From assembly GCA_963704405.1 (NCBI GenBank), contig OY969903.1, positions 620,001 through 684,000 on the forward strand: 64,000 nt of DNA, given 5' to 3'. This document shows positions 55,001-63,582 of this stretch, one piece after another. Within the stretch, counting starts at the first letter, position 1; every line of letters begins with the position of its first letter. The DNA is from MFD01213-c1 sp963704405 (GTDB lineage: Bacteria; Planctomycetota; Phycisphaerae; Tepidisphaerales; Tepidisphaeraceae). The notes beneath the pieces are model-generated. The model was not told the origin of the DNA and searched no databases. It was given only the letters and a program-made list of their open reading frames with translations. Made by a program: the position numbers and the translations under genes.

Positions 55001-55558
55001 CGCGAGCTGACCAAAAAGGAAGAGACCCACCTCAAGCGCCTCAGCCAGACCATGGTCCTGAAAGATGTTCGTTCGCCGGAGCGCCTGCTGGATGAAGTCG
55101 CGTTGTTTCTGCATCGCCCGGTGGCGGCGCTGTCGGAATCGAAGCGCATGATGATCGAGCAGCTTCACCAGGCCGGCGCGGTGCTGACCGGCAAAAAGGT
55201 GCTGATCGTCGATGACGATATCCGCAACATCTTCGCCATGACGAGCCTGCTTGAGCCGCACAAGATGAACATCCTGTCGGCTGAGACTGGTCGCAGCGCG
55301 ATTGAGATCCTTCAGACACAGCCGGATATTGACGTTGTGCTGATGGATATCATGATGCCCGACATGGATGGTTACGATACAATGCGGGCGATTCGCAAGC
55401 TGGCGAAGTTTCGCAGCCTGCCCATCATCGCACTCACCGCCAAAGCAATGAAAGGCGACCGCGAAAAATGCATCGACGCCGGCGCGAGCGATTACATCAG
55501 CAAGCCCGTCGATACGGAACAACTCCTCGGCTTGCTGAAGATCTGGCTGTACCGGTAA
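49004..55558 (+). CDS. Giant HAMP-array hybrid histidine kinase with three receiver domains
   Basis: 2184 aa, no membrane helix. Residues about 100-230 are a degenerate HAMP; residues 232-1243 are 11 near-identical 92-aa HAMP units (VTRVAREVGTEGKLGGQA, WKDLTDSVNLMAGNL, VANGDLSKKITVDVKGEI), like Nik1/group III kinases of fungi and bacterial counterparts. Then GAF (about 1245-1425), coiled coil (QEELQQTNAELEDKAKLLAE), HisKA with phospho-His (FLANMSHELRTPLNSLLIL), HATPase (NLLSNAFKFTDRGRV, VTDTGIGIPQEKQ, GTGLGLAIS), and three receivers: TLDINLPDIDGW intact, LVVTSPDVPDKR lacking the acceptor Asp, and VVLMDIMMPDMDGY intact. It may sense osmotic or other stress. The N-terminal 45-90 residues look frame-swapped. 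Confidence 0.92.
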   Translation: MKSRLASTRRNVAKQNPVRKSNGDGTGVGSGLAGGKGSRRNGGAPTAMETATRMTATAKCSQASPRSLTFSAAALSLSPPWRRCARHSRELDKTTLLTGLLAFKKGDFSARLPIDLEGMDGKIADAFNDVIEMNERMSRELERLSRVVGKEGKISQRADMGEVTGLWNESVESVNALIGDLVHPTSETARVIGAVAKGDLSQTMALEIEGRPLAGEFLRTAKTVNTMVEQLGSFAAEVTRVAREVGTEGKLGGQAKVKGVAGTWKDLTDSVNSMAANLTSQVRNIATVTTAVANGDLSKKITVDVKGEILELKNTINTMVDQLRSFASEVTRVAREVGTEGKLGGQADVKGVAGTWKDLTDSVNLMAGNLTGQVRNIAAVTTAVANGDLSKKITVDVKGEILELKNTINTMVEQLNNFASEVTRVAREVGTEGKLGGQAEVKGVAGTWKDLTDSVNSMAGNLTGQVRNIAAVTTAVARGDLSKKITVDVKGEILELKNTINTMVDQLSSFAAEVTRVAREVGTEGKLGGQADVKGVAGTWKDLTDNVNLMAGNLTSQVRNIADVTKAVANGDLTKKITVDVKGEILELKSTVNIMVDQLSSFAAEVTRVAREVGTEGKLGGQAEVRGVAGVWKDLTDSVNLMAGNLTVQLRDMSKVATAIANGDLAQKITVDVRGEILQIKNVINTMVDQLSSFASEVTRVAREVGTEGELGGQADVKGVAGTWKDLTDSVNSMAGNLTAQVRNIAAVTTAVANGDLSKKITVAVKGEILELKQTINTMVDQLNNFASEVNRVAREVGTEGKLGGQAEVKGVAGTWKDLTDNVNFMAGNLTGQVRNIAAVTTAVANGDLSKKITVDVKGEIAELKNTINTMVDQLSSFAAEVTRVAREVGTEGKLGGQAEVRGVAGTWKDLTDSVNSMAGNLTSQVRNIADVTKAVAAGDLSKKITVDVKGEILELKNTVNTMVDQLRAFASEVTRVAREVGTEGKLGGQANVPGVAGTWKDLTDNVNFMAVNLTDQVRNIATVTTAVANGDLSKKITVDVRGEILELKQTINTMVDQLNSFASEVTRVAREVGTEGKLGGQAEVRGVAGTWKDLTDSVNFMADRLTNQVRGIAKVVTSVANGDLKRKLTVDAKGEIAELADTINGMIDTLATFAEQVTTVAREVGVEGKLGGQANVPGAAGTWKDLTDNVNQLAANLTTQVRAIAEVATAVTKGDLTRSIAVAAEGEVAALKDNINEMIRNLKDTTLKNAEQDWLKTNLAKFSRMLQGQKDLLTVGRLILSELAPVVSAQQGVFYMMDTSSKQDDPYLRLLASYAYKERKNIDNRFKLGEGLVGQCALEKEKILLTEVPNDYIKITSGLGEAKPLNIIVLPIVFEGQVKAVMELASFDRFSATHETFLDQLTESIGIVLNTIEANMRTEDLLKQSQSLARELQSQQEELQQTNAELEDKAKLLAEQNVEVERKNTEVEQARQALEEKAKQLALTSKYKSEFLANMSHELRTPLNSLLILSDQLSKNGEGNLTSRQIEFSKTIHSSGNDLLTLINDILDLSKIESGTVIVDVGEVSFRDLHDYVDRTFRHVAENKKLDFVVDIAPNVPRSLHTDAKRLQQILKNLLSNAFKFTDRGRVTMEVKPVTGGWNSENEMLNRARTVICMSVTDTGIGIPQEKQQIIFEAFQQADGSTSRKYGGTGLGLAISREIAGLLGGEIRLTSTPGEGSTFTLYLPQAYAPRSSRRQISATPVAETTSVLVSTEEQIAMAPGFGGDALHSMNLGSSSASQANSPTDDIANIRPDDRVLLIVENDTNFSRYLLDMAHDNGFKAVIAARGSAALSMARDLKPAAITLDINLPDIDGWRVLDRLKDDVLTRHIPVQIITTEEERERGLRMGAIGALIKPLKTREALDLTFSRIKAQIDMNRRRVLLVQPDDQQRKSAEEMIGDDQVMVVAVGSAADAITAATEGKFDLVVTSPDVPDKRSFEVIDDLRDVINFGDTPIIVYTARELTKKEETHLKRLSQTMVLKDVRSPERLLDEVALFLHRPVAALSESKRMMIEQLHQAGAVLTGKKVLIVDDDIRNIFAMTSLLEPHKMNILSAETGRSAIEILQTQPDIDVVLMDIMMPDMDGYDTMRAIRKLAKFRSLPIIALTAKAMKGDREKCIDAGASDYISKPVDTEQLLGLLKIWLYR
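49697..52732. repeat. Tandem 276-bp repeats (11 units, HAMP-coding)
   Basis: Eleven successive 276-bp units, highly similar also at the nucleotide level, each encoding one 92-aa HAMP module. Units 10 and 11 are the most divergent. Confidence 0.9.
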
Positions 55559-55637
55559 CGCTTGATCCCATCTCCCGGATTACGGGAGAAGGGATAAGGA
55601 CCACATGCGTCTGCCTGACAGGTAACCGCTGCTGCCA

Positions 55638-57750
55638 ATGCCCAACACCAAGGCTTCCATTCTCATCGTCGATGACCGCCCTGAAAAGCTTCTGGCTTTG
55701 GAGGCGGTGCTTGAAGATTTGAATCAATCGATCGTCCGCGCTTATTCTCGGCGCGAGGCCCTGCGGCACATCCTGAATCAGGATTTCGCCGTCATCCTGC
55801 TCGACGTGAACATGCCCGGCATGGATGGGTTTGAAACAGCCAGCCTCATTCGCCAGCGCAGCAACTCACGCCACACGCCCATCATTTTCATCACCGCCTT
55901 CGGCGATGAAATGCACGCCTCGCGCGGTTACTCGCTTGGCGCGGTCGATTACATCCTCGCCCCCGTTTTGCCCGAAGTTCTCCGAACAAAAGTCGCCGTC
56001 TTCGTTGAGCTTTTCGTCAAGACCGAGCAAACCCAGCGGCAAGCCGAAACGCTTCGCCGCCGCGCCGCACAATTGCAGAAGCTGGCGGCCGCGTCCCTTG
56101 CGATCAACAGTGCCCTTTCGATGGACCGCATGCTGCGAACCATCACCGACACCGCTCGGGACATCGTCGGCGCTCATCAGGCCATCACTCTCTACCTTTC
56201 CGAAAGCCATAACGGCCAAAAGACCCAGGCCGTCGGCAGCTTCTCCGATAAATATGCCGATTGGTGTGATCGCGAGCTGAAGCTCGACCTCATCGCCAAC
56301 AGCCTCGTCGCCCAGAGCCGCTCGGCAACACGAATGACCGAAGCCGACCTGCGCGGCCATCCCGATTGGGAACTTGTCTCCAGATCCGAAATCCCCCCCG
56401 TCCGCGGCGGAATGCTCGCCGCCCCGCTGACCGGCCGCGATGGCATCAACCTCGGCGTCATCTATCTCTCAGATCGTTTGGATGGCGAGTTCTTCTCCCA
56501 CGACGACGAAGCCATCCTCGTCCAACTTGCGCAGATGGGATCGATCGCGATCGAAAACACCATCTATGCCCAGGAGCGCGAAGCCAACCGCATTAAGGAC
56601 GAATTCCTTGCCACCCTCAGCCACGAGCTGCGCACACCCTTGAATGCAATCCTCGGCTGGACGCAGTTGCTGAAGATGGAAAAGCTCGAAGGCGATGTCT
56701 CGCACGGATTGGAAGTCATCGATCGCAACGCTCGCGCGCAAACCAAGCTGATCGAAGACCTGCTCGATGTCTCCCGCATCACCTCCGGCAAGCTTCGCTT
56801 GAATCTCAAGCGATCCACCTTCGGCCCGATCGTCCAGTCCGCGATCGACGCCGCCGGTCCCGCCGCCGACGCCAAGCAGATTCGCCTTGAAGTCCGACTT
56901 GCCGACGATGAGATCCCCATTTCAATCGATCCCGATCGAATCCAGCAGGTCGTTTGGAATCTGCTCAGCAACGCGATCAAATTCACACCGGCCGGTGGCA
57001 CGGTATCAGTCCGTCTGGATCGCACAGGGCCGCCTGCGCAGAGCGCGTTACGCTCAGCGTCACCGATACCGGCCAGGGCATTGATCCAAAATTCCTCCCC
57101 TTCGTCTTCGACCGTTTTCGCCAGGCCGACAGCACCAGCACGCGCAGTCATGGCGGTCTCGGCATCGGCCTGACCATTGTGCGGCACATCGTCGAGCAGC
57201 ACGGAGGCTCAGTCAGCGCCGAAGCGCCGGCGCCGGCCGCGGCGCATCCTTCATCGTCGAGCTTCCCGCCGCCGGCCAGGTTCCAGCCACCCTGACCACC
57301 ACCGGCGATGACGGAGCCGGCCTTCGCGCCGACACCAAATCCATCTCCGGCCTGCGGCTGCTCCTCGTCGATGACGATCCCGACGCCAGGGACGTGATCG
57401 CAGCAACCCTCCGCCGCGCCGGAGCCGATGTAATCACGGCAGGCTGCGCGCTCGAAGCCCTCGATCTCCTGCCTGCCAGCGCCATCAATATTCTTGTCAG
57501 CGATATTGCAATGCCCGACCACGACGGCTACGCCCTGATCCGCCGCGTCCGCGAACTCTCCAAAGACCAGGGCGGCCAGGTACCCGCCATCGCCCTCACC
57601 GCCTACGCCCGCGACGAAGACCGCGCCCGCGCCATTTCCGCAGGCTTCAACGCACACCTTGCCAAGCCCGTGGATCCAAAAGACCTGATCAATCGCATCA
57701 CCCAACTCGCCGCGCAGGCCGCCGGCACACCTGTCCTCCGCCTCGCCTGA
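55638..57750 (+). CDS. REC-GAF-HisKA-HATPase-REC hybrid kinase (two frameshifts)
   Basis: About 704 aa after adding two bases. Order: N-terminal receiver (SILIVDDRPEKLLALEAVLE, phospho-Asp in VILLDVNMPGMDGFE), GAF (LAINSALSMDRMLRTITDTA, GGMLAAPLTGRDGINLGVIY), HisKA (DEFLATLSHELRTPLNAILG), HATPase (VVWNLLSNAIKFTPAGGTVS), after the first break (57025-57040) LSVTDTGQGIDPKFLPFVFD and HGGLGIGLTIV, after the second (57224-57243) GASFIVELPAAG, then a second receiver (LLLVDDDPDARDVI, INILVSDIAMPDHDGYALIR, HLAKPVD). Starts 80 bases after the HAMP kinase and probably belongs to the same signalling operon. Confidence 0.88.
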
Positions 57751-57938
57751 ATCCTACGGGTCAATCACGTTGGCATCGTCCATTGCTGATCCCTTTTTCC
57801 GGTACTCCAGGATATGTGAGCGGAATAAGCGGCTGCCCGCGACCAGGCTCAGACGAAGGTGATTTCCATCGCCAAATGCTTTCGGCGCCGAGAGATTTCT
57901 ATTGGGTCATGGCTCATGATTCCGCTATCATTCCCTTT

Positions 57939-58634
57939 ATGTCAGTCTTAACCACCGACATCTGCCCCAGCATAATTCCCCCCCTCCAACCCGGCGATGT
58001 ATTGACGTGCGCCGAATTTGAGCGGCGTTACGACGCGACCGCAGGCCTGAAGAAAGCGGAGTTGATTGAAGGAGTCGTCTACATGCCGCCCCCCGTTTCG
58101 AACGACCACAGCGCATCGCATCTTGACCTGGCCACACTGTTGGGAATTTACCGCCACGCAACTCCCGGCATCCTCGGCGGTGACAACGGCTCCATCCGCC
58201 TCGACCTCGACAACATGCCCCAGCCTGATGCCTTCCTCCGCATCGATCCCGATCGCGGCGGACAGTCCCGCCTCAGTGCCGATCACTACATCGAAGGCGC
58301 TCCCGAACTCATTGCCGAAATCGCTGTCAGTTCCGCCAGCTACGATCTCCACGCCAAGCTCAATGTCTATCGCCGCCATGGCGTAAAAGAATACATCGTC
58401 TGGCGAACCCTCGATCGCCAAATCGACTACTTCATCCTGCGTGACGGCCGCTACGATCGGCTCCCCCTCAGCCCCGATGGCGCCCACCACAGCGAAACCC
58501 TCCCCGGCCTGTGGCTCGCGCCCCATGAACTCGTCGCCGGCGATCTCCAACTCGTCCAAAAAATCCTGCAACAGGGAATCGCCTCCCCCGAACACGCGAC
58601 ATTCGTTCAACTCTTAACCACCCGCGCCGGCTGA
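57939..58634 (+). CDS. Uma2-family putative restriction-like endonuclease (DUF820)
   Basis: 231 aa. KKAELIEGVVYMPPPVSNDH at residues about 40, NDHSASHLDLATLLGIYRHA, GDNGSIRLDLDNMPQPDAFL (PDAF/L-type metal Asp), YIEGAPELIAEIAVSSASYD (E-I-x-V) and KLNVYRRHGVKEYIVWRTLD are the core blocks of the Uma2 (DUF820) restriction-endonuclease-like fold. The family is expanded in cyanobacteria and planctomycetes; a role in DNA metabolism is presumed, not shown. The ATG at 57939 is chosen over a start at 57783, as the domain begins after it. Confidence 0.85.
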   Translation: MSVLTTDICPSIIPPLQPGDVLTCAEFERRYDATAGLKKAELIEGVVYMPPPVSNDHSASHLDLATLLGIYRHATPGILGGDNGSIRLDLDNMPQPDAFLRIDPDRGGQSRLSADHYIEGAPELIAEIAVSSASYDLHAKLNVYRRHGVKEYIVWRTLDRQIDYFILRDGRYDRLPLSPDGAHHSETLPGLWLAPHELVAGDLQLVQKILQQGIASPEHATFVQLLTTRAG

Positions 58635-58701
58635 TTCATAACCTGGACGCCGTCAACCTTGCGGACATATGTACCCCTCCCATCTCCCGCGCCTCCCACC
58701 G

Positions 58702-58860
58702 CTATGATTTCTCCGTTTCCTTTCGTGATTCAGGTGTACGGTCAGCGGGATGAACAGTTTGCTGATTTTGCCGCCGCCGCTCCAGCAAACGATCACAGAC
58801 CAACCCCAGAGTCAGGGCGATCGCAATGACCAGTACCCAGCCAAATAGCCCAAAATCCAT
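58702..58860 (-). CDS. Small membrane protein (52 aa)
   Basis: 52 codons on the minus strand, below the usual length cut-off. The N-terminus FGLFGWVLVIAIALTLGLVC is one clear membrane helix, then a basic RLLERRRQ and a polar tail ending TEKS. This order is typical of a single-pass protein with cytosolic C-terminus. Ribosome binding is plausible (GAAGAGCAGAG upstream). It is the only candidate gene in 58635-59116, and the rest of that gap shows nothing. Confidence 0.5.
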   Translation of the reverse strand: MDFGLFGWVLVIAIALTLGLVCDRLLERRRQNQQTVHPADRTPESRKETEKS

Positions 58861-59116
58861 CTGCTCTGCTCTTCGCTAAGTCATCGGCAATACTGCTTAA
58901 CTATCATACATTTAACTACGTATCATTTCAACTGTCGCCTTGGCAATCCCGGTGACATATTACGTCTGTTCCGACATCATAAACGTCTTATTCATAAATA
59001 CTTAAATTGTCTTTGCCTCAATTTGTCCGCCGCTATATTGCAAGGTATGGTTCAGCTCTCGCCACCTTCGCCAGGTGGTTATTTTGTTGCCAGTGGGCAA
59101 GGACAAGGGAAGGCTA

Positions 59117-61615
59117 ATGCGTTATTCGAAGGCTTCGCGGTGGTTGTCTCGGCAGGCGACTTATTGTGCTGCACGCCCCGTGCTCGAACAGTTGGAAAGC
59201 CGCCGGTTAATGACAGCCGGGCCGCAACTCTCCATCCTGAACGCCGATCCGTTGCCCTATAACGATCGGCTCATCTTCAACCGCATCCAAAATCAGAACC
59301 CGACGCTCGGCGATCGCGTCCACGACACGGGCACGCTCCGCCTGATCAATACCGGCGATCAGCCGCTCACCATCCATTCCATGTCCCTCAGCAGCGCGGC
59401 CTGGCAGATCCTGAACGCCCCCGCCCCCGAAACAACCCTCGATATTGGCGCCGAACTCGACGTTCAGGTCCAATTTGTCGCCACCACCCTCCCCTCTGTC
59501 CCCTACAACGAAACCGCCGGCAAGTATTCCACCGGCGGTGGTGTCTACAACGGCTCACTTACCATCAATACCGATGACGCCGCCGTTCCTGCCCGCCTCG
59601 TCGCCCTCGCCGGTTACTGGCAGAAAGACTCCGAGCACGGCGAAGAACCCAGCCTCCAAACCATCGTAAACCTCCTCGGCGGCTACAAGACCAACATCGC
59701 CAGTGGCATCCACTCCACCCTCGGTCAGTCCGCGTCACTCCCGTCTTACTACGGCGAAGAAATCACCTCCCCCTATTGGATGGCCGCCGATCCAACAACT
59801 CCCGTATCCATCCAGCAACTCGATTCGTGGCATGTTCAGGGCAACCTCACCTTCGTCTCGACATTCAACAAAGGCGACAGCGCCGATCCCACCCCCCTCT
59901 GGGCAACTCTCAATGACGCCGGACAGCAGCTCTTCCCGGATGCTTATGGTCCCGACAACACGATCGTCCCCGCCGCCGCCAGTTTCTCCCCGGCGGGCGC
60001 GTTTGGGTTCAAGGTCGATGGTGAATATTCCGACGACACTCTCAATACCACCGTTGGCGGGGCCGGACACCATTTCCGCTTCTACCCCATGCGCGATCAG
60101 TCCGGCGTCCTGGTCCCCAATACCTTCATCATGGCCCAGGACTACGGCGGTGAAACCGCTAACTTTGATTTCCAGGACGGCGTCTTCATCGTTTCCAACA
60201 TCCGCCCCGACGGACGCCTTGCCGTCCCCACCAATCTCCTCGCCACCCCAACTCCAAACCTTGGTGTGTCGCTGCAATGGTCGGCCAACATCGAAAGCAA
60301 TGTCGCCGGCTACAACGTCTATCGCGGGAATGCCTCGACGGGTTCATTTTCAAAGCTGAACCAGGGCCTGCTCGCCGCTCCCGGCTTCATCGATTCGGGC
60401 GCCTGGGCCGGCAAAACCTATTACTACCGCGTGATGGCCGTAAATCCCGCCGGTGAGGAAAGCTATCCAGCCGTCACCGCCGCCATCGCCCCGGTCTCCA
60501 AGACCGTCCATCCCAGCTCGCCCACCGGCATCACCGCCACCGCATTTTCAGGCAAACAGATCAACGTCAGTTGGAACGATGTCGTCGGTGAAAGCGGCTA
60601 TAAGATCGAACGCAGCTCCGACGGTGTAAACAACTGGAAGCAGATTGGCCTTACATCTGCCAACGTCACCACCTTCAATGACATCCCGCTTGCGGGCGCG
60701 ACCTCCTATTTCTATCGCGTCCGCGCCTATAACCCCGCCGGCTCGAGTTGGACGATCGGCGCTGCCTCCGCAAAAACCTCCCCTGGTCTTCCCGCCGGTT
60801 GGAACTACGCCGACGTCGGCCCGATCGGCATCGCCGGTTCCGCCGTCGCCACAGGAGGCGTTTACACCCTCACCGCCTCTGGTGCTGATATCTCAAACAC
60901 TGCCGATGAATTCCACTTTGCCACCACAAGCTGGTCCGGCAACGGGCAAATCATCGCCCGCATCGACGGCCTGTCCGCCGCCGATCCGGATGCAAAGGCC
61001 GGCGTGATGTTCCGCGACTTCCTCGACCCCGCCAGCCGCAGCGCCCTGATGTCGCTGACCGTCGGCGGCCAGGCCGAATTCAACAGCCGCACCGCCTTCG
61101 CCGGTCTAACCACCGCCGCGCTCCAGCCCGGCACGGTCGCTGCGCCGATCTGGATCAAAATCATCCGCGCCGGCAGCCTGTTCACCGGCTTCACTTCCAA
61201 CGATGGTGTGCAATGGACCCTCGTCGGTTCAGCCATCATCCCCATGAACAACACCGTGCTGGTCGGCTTAGCCGCCTGCTCACATGACGACACTGCCGTC
61301 GCGACCGCAACCTTCGATCAGGTGAACATCAGCAAAGTCACCGCCCCCATCGCCCCGACCGGCCTGCTCGCCTTCTCTGGTGCGCCTTCAACCATCAATC
61401 TCAGTTGGCTCGATAACTCTGCTGACGAAACCAGCTTCAAGATCGAGCGCTCCACCGATGGGATTCATTTCTCTCAGATTGCTACGGCCGATGCGAACGT
61501 GACGGCCTGGCAAAACACCGGCCTCACTAAAGGCAAGAAATACTATTACCGAGTCCGCGCCACCGACGCCGGTATCGATTCGCTCTATACCAACATCTCC
61601 AGCGCCTTGGCATAG
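59117..61615 (+). CDS. Secreted fibronectin type III multi-domain protein
   Basis: 832 aa. N-terminus MRYSKASRWLSRQATYC then VLEQLESRRLMTAG, the LExR motif of planctomycete exported proteins. Residues about 40-160 form a beta domain (TGTLRLINTGDQPLTIHSMS, of choice-of-anchor/ASH type), then an undetermined domain of about 170 residues. After it come three fibronectin III repeats (VSLQWSANIESNVAGYNVYR; INVSWNDVVGESGYKIERSS; INLSWLDNSADETSFKIERS), and between the second and third a laminin-G/DUF1349-like lectin domain (FHFATTSWSGNGQIIARIDG, AGVMFRDFLDPASRSALMSL). Function is probably surface or matrix binding. AAGGGAAGG precedes the ATG. An upstream start at 59075 is rejected. Confidence 0.85.
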   Translation: MRYSKASRWLSRQATYCAARPVLEQLESRRLMTAGPQLSILNADPLPYNDRLIFNRIQNQNPTLGDRVHDTGTLRLINTGDQPLTIHSMSLSSAAWQILNAPAPETTLDIGAELDVQVQFVATTLPSVPYNETAGKYSTGGGVYNGSLTINTDDAAVPARLVALAGYWQKDSEHGEEPSLQTIVNLLGGYKTNIASGIHSTLGQSASLPSYYGEEITSPYWMAADPTTPVSIQQLDSWHVQGNLTFVSTFNKGDSADPTPLWATLNDAGQQLFPDAYGPDNTIVPAAASFSPAGAFGFKVDGEYSDDTLNTTVGGAGHHFRFYPMRDQSGVLVPNTFIMAQDYGGETANFDFQDGVFIVSNIRPDGRLAVPTNLLATPTPNLGVSLQWSANIESNVAGYNVYRGNASTGSFSKLNQGLLAAPGFIDSGAWAGKTYYYRVMAVNPAGEESYPAVTAAIAPVSKTVHPSSPTGITATAFSGKQINVSWNDVVGESGYKIERSSDGVNNWKQIGLTSANVTTFNDIPLAGATSYFYRVRAYNPAGSSWTIGAASAKTSPGLPAGWNYADVGPIGIAGSAVATGGVYTLTASGADISNTADEFHFATTSWSGNGQIIARIDGLSAADPDAKAGVMFRDFLDPASRSALMSLTVGGQAEFNSRTAFAGLTTAALQPGTVAAPIWIKIIRAGSLFTGFTSNDGVQWTLVGSAIIPMNNTVLVGLAACSHDDTAVATATFDQVNISKVTAPIAPTGLLAFSGAPSTINLSWLDNSADETSFKIERSTDGIHFSQIATADANVTAWQNTGLTKGKKYYYRVRATDAGIDSLYTNISSALA

Positions 61616-61704
61616 TGCTGTCCATCCGTTCGAATCATACACTCCTGTTTTTCTTCGCGACTTCGTATCTTCGCGGTCGCATCCAATGCCCAGAATCAAA
61701 AACT

Positions 61705-61910
61705 CAAGTCGCCGATCAAACAAACGGCCGGCGGCATGGGATCATGAAAAGCTCGAAATTTAATTTGGCATGAAGAACGCCCAGGACAGCGGGGCGGTTG
61801 AAGGGGAGGCCGGTGCCGTTGTATCCGTATTCTTCGGTTCGGGCGGTCTGACCGAAACCGCTGATCATGAAGACGGCGAACCGGCCACCACCATTGACGG
61901 CCGCCTGCAC
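61705..61910 (-). pseudogene. Decayed copy of the C-terminal domain found at the right end of the window
   Basis: Bases 61705-61888 are nearly identical to 63817-64000, including the hairpin after the gene. It codes GGRFAVFMISGFGQTARTEE then YGYNGTGLPFNRPAVL on the minus strand, but one extra base before the stop shifts the frame (GVLHAKLNFE...). It is 5'-truncated and has no start of its own, so it is a pseudogene fragment formed by partial duplication. The rest of the 440-base gap 61616-62055 holds no recognisable gene. Confidence 0.75.
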
Positions 61911-62055
61911 CTTAAAAACAAATCAGGGAAAACAAATACAAACGACCATCCATTGCGAGCAGGAGTGGACTGCTCGACGCGCCGGTGGCGAAGAAGCGAT
62001 GAAATGAGCGGCTATCTCATTTGTTTTCCTCCCTGCTCCTGATAGTTCTAATTGC

Positions 62056-62514
62056 ATGAAGCCTATTAGAATAACACGTCGTTTATCAATATACCTTGCG
62101 TTAGGCATCGCAGGGCTTTCGTTCTGGTCATGGATCGCGCTGCGACGAGAGCAAGCGTACAATAGATTTATGGAAGAAACATATGCATTTAGAGAGCTTG
62201 CAGGCTTGGAGCAGGATCTCATTGAGGAACAAGGCCGCGCCAACCCATCAGCGCCCCAATACGTGCGGTCCTTCGCAGACTTTTTTGAATATGTTAAAAA
62301 ACGCCGACCCAACGCCGTATCATCGGTGTCGGCGGAAAATCCATTTCCCGGCATTTTGCCGGGAGCTCACTACACCCACATGGAGGGATATGTGACCAAC
62401 GGTTCGCAGATTATCCTTTCAAGCAATACGGTTCACCACGAACCCAATTTAAATGTGCGCCTTCAATTAGATTCTAGTGGGAATGGGATGGGTAAGGCCG
62501 AGAAAAACAAATAG
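62056..62514 (+). CDS. Small membrane-anchored hypothetical protein
   Basis: 152 aa. One membrane helix at residues 9-29 (LSIYLALGIAGLSFWSWIAL), then a soluble domain with LAGLEQDLIEEQGR, VRSFADFFEYVKKRRPNAVS and YTHMEGYVTNGSQIILSSNT. No known family. Codon use and lower GC differ somewhat from the neighbours. It stands alone; a strong terminator lies at 62707-62735, about 190 bases beyond the stop. Confidence 0.6.
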   Translation: MKPIRITRRLSIYLALGIAGLSFWSWIALRREQAYNRFMEETYAFRELAGLEQDLIEEQGRANPSAPQYVRSFADFFEYVKKRRPNAVSSVSAENPFPGILPGAHYTHMEGYVTNGSQIILSSNTVHHEPNLNVRLQLDSSGNGMGKAEKNK

Positions 62515-62706
62515 GGACGGCCATTAATGCTGAGGGAAATGTTATCTCATACGCTCAATCGAGCCAACGGCAAAGCGTCGATTAAGGGCGTGCCCGTTTA
62601 GCTCTGTCCCCTTGCGCAACTTCATAGGCTCGCAACATCAGTTGTAACGCCGACTTGTTAGTTTGCTTGCGACAGCGTGTACCAGAGGCTTTCGGCCAGC
62701 GGAGCC

Positions 62707-62735
62707 GGACGTAACTGGCGTTACGTCCGTTTTTT
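62707..62735 (+). terminator. Strong intrinsic terminator
   Basis: Perfect 9-bp stem GGACGTAAC/GTTACGTCC, 4-base loop, followed by GTTTTTT. The best terminator in the window; plus strand. Confidence 0.8.
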
Positions 62736-62781
62736 AATGCTTTCAGGCTGGGAGAATGGTTTTCAGCGCATCGGCATTGGC

Positions 62782-63456
62782 CTACTTTGTGCCAAGGCGA
62801 GCCTGTAGTTCCTCAAGCAGTTGGGCGTCTTCTTTGAAAACACGGTCGTAGGGAACCCAGGTGCCCGAGGAGGTCGATTGCTGGGAGAGGATTTCCATTT
62901 TGTACACGAGGGGATTGCGTGAAGAGACGGCCCCGAGGAATTGAGTGCGGATGGTGTATTCGCCGTAGACAGGGTGCTTGAAGGTGCGGGCGATGGCGAC
63001 GCTGCGGATGTAGCCGGAGGAGTTGTCCATCTGCTCGATGCTGGAATATCGGCCCGTGACGGAATCGACGATTTTCTGCCAGGCATCACTCTGGTCCATC
63101 TTCCCGGCGACTTCGACTTTCAGCCATCGGTTGGTGGCTTCAGTGGTGGTGGTTTGCTCGAATGCCTCGTCGCGGGGCAGCGCCAGGTTCAGGATGCCGT
63201 TGGTTACACCGACACCGTCGGGCCTAAGGGTGATGTTGGAATCAAAGTAACCGGTCTTGCTGGCTTTTACTTCATAGACGGGTTGTTTGGCGAAGTCGAA
63301 GGTGTAGTTCAGGGGAGCGGTGCCGGCACCCACGCCATTGACAGCGATGAATGCGCCCGATGGATCGGTGATGACAGCCGTTGGGGCCGTTGCGCAACCG
63401 GCGGCGATCAAGGCAATCCAGAGCGCGCACACCGTAATCGATATCCGTCGGGTCAT
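62782..63456 (-). CDS. PEGA-like lipoprotein
   Basis: 224 aa. Lipoprotein signal SITVCALWIALIAAGCAT with Cys in the AAGC box. Residues about 25-75 resemble a PEGA domain (VITDPSGAFIAVNGVGAGTA, PVYEVKASKTGYFDSNITLR). The rest (WLKVEVAGKMDQSDAWQKIV, IRTQFLGAVSSRNPLVYKME) is not recognised. Probably anchored in an outer or inner membrane. GGAGAAACG stands before the ATG at 63456; a start at 63525 is rejected. Confidence 0.75.
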   Translation of the reverse strand: MTRRISITVCALWIALIAAGCATAPTAVITDPSGAFIAVNGVGAGTAPLNYTFDFAKQPVYEVKASKTGYFDSNITLRPDGVGVTNGILNLALPRDEAFEQTTTTEATNRWLKVEVAGKMDQSDAWQKIVDSVTGRYSSIEQMDNSSGYIRSVAIARTFKHPVYGEYTIRTQFLGAVSSRNPLVYKMEILSQQSTSSGTWVPYDRVFKEDAQLLEELQARLGTK

Positions 63457-63582
63457 CGTTTCTCCGTGATAGAAATGGGCCACCCAGCGGCAGCAAGCTT
63501 TCGTATTATTTAAGCCGGGGCGCAAAAGAGCGCGACACTGCTGTTTGTGTCGGCATTTGGATGGGCTTCACTTGAGGTTAAG

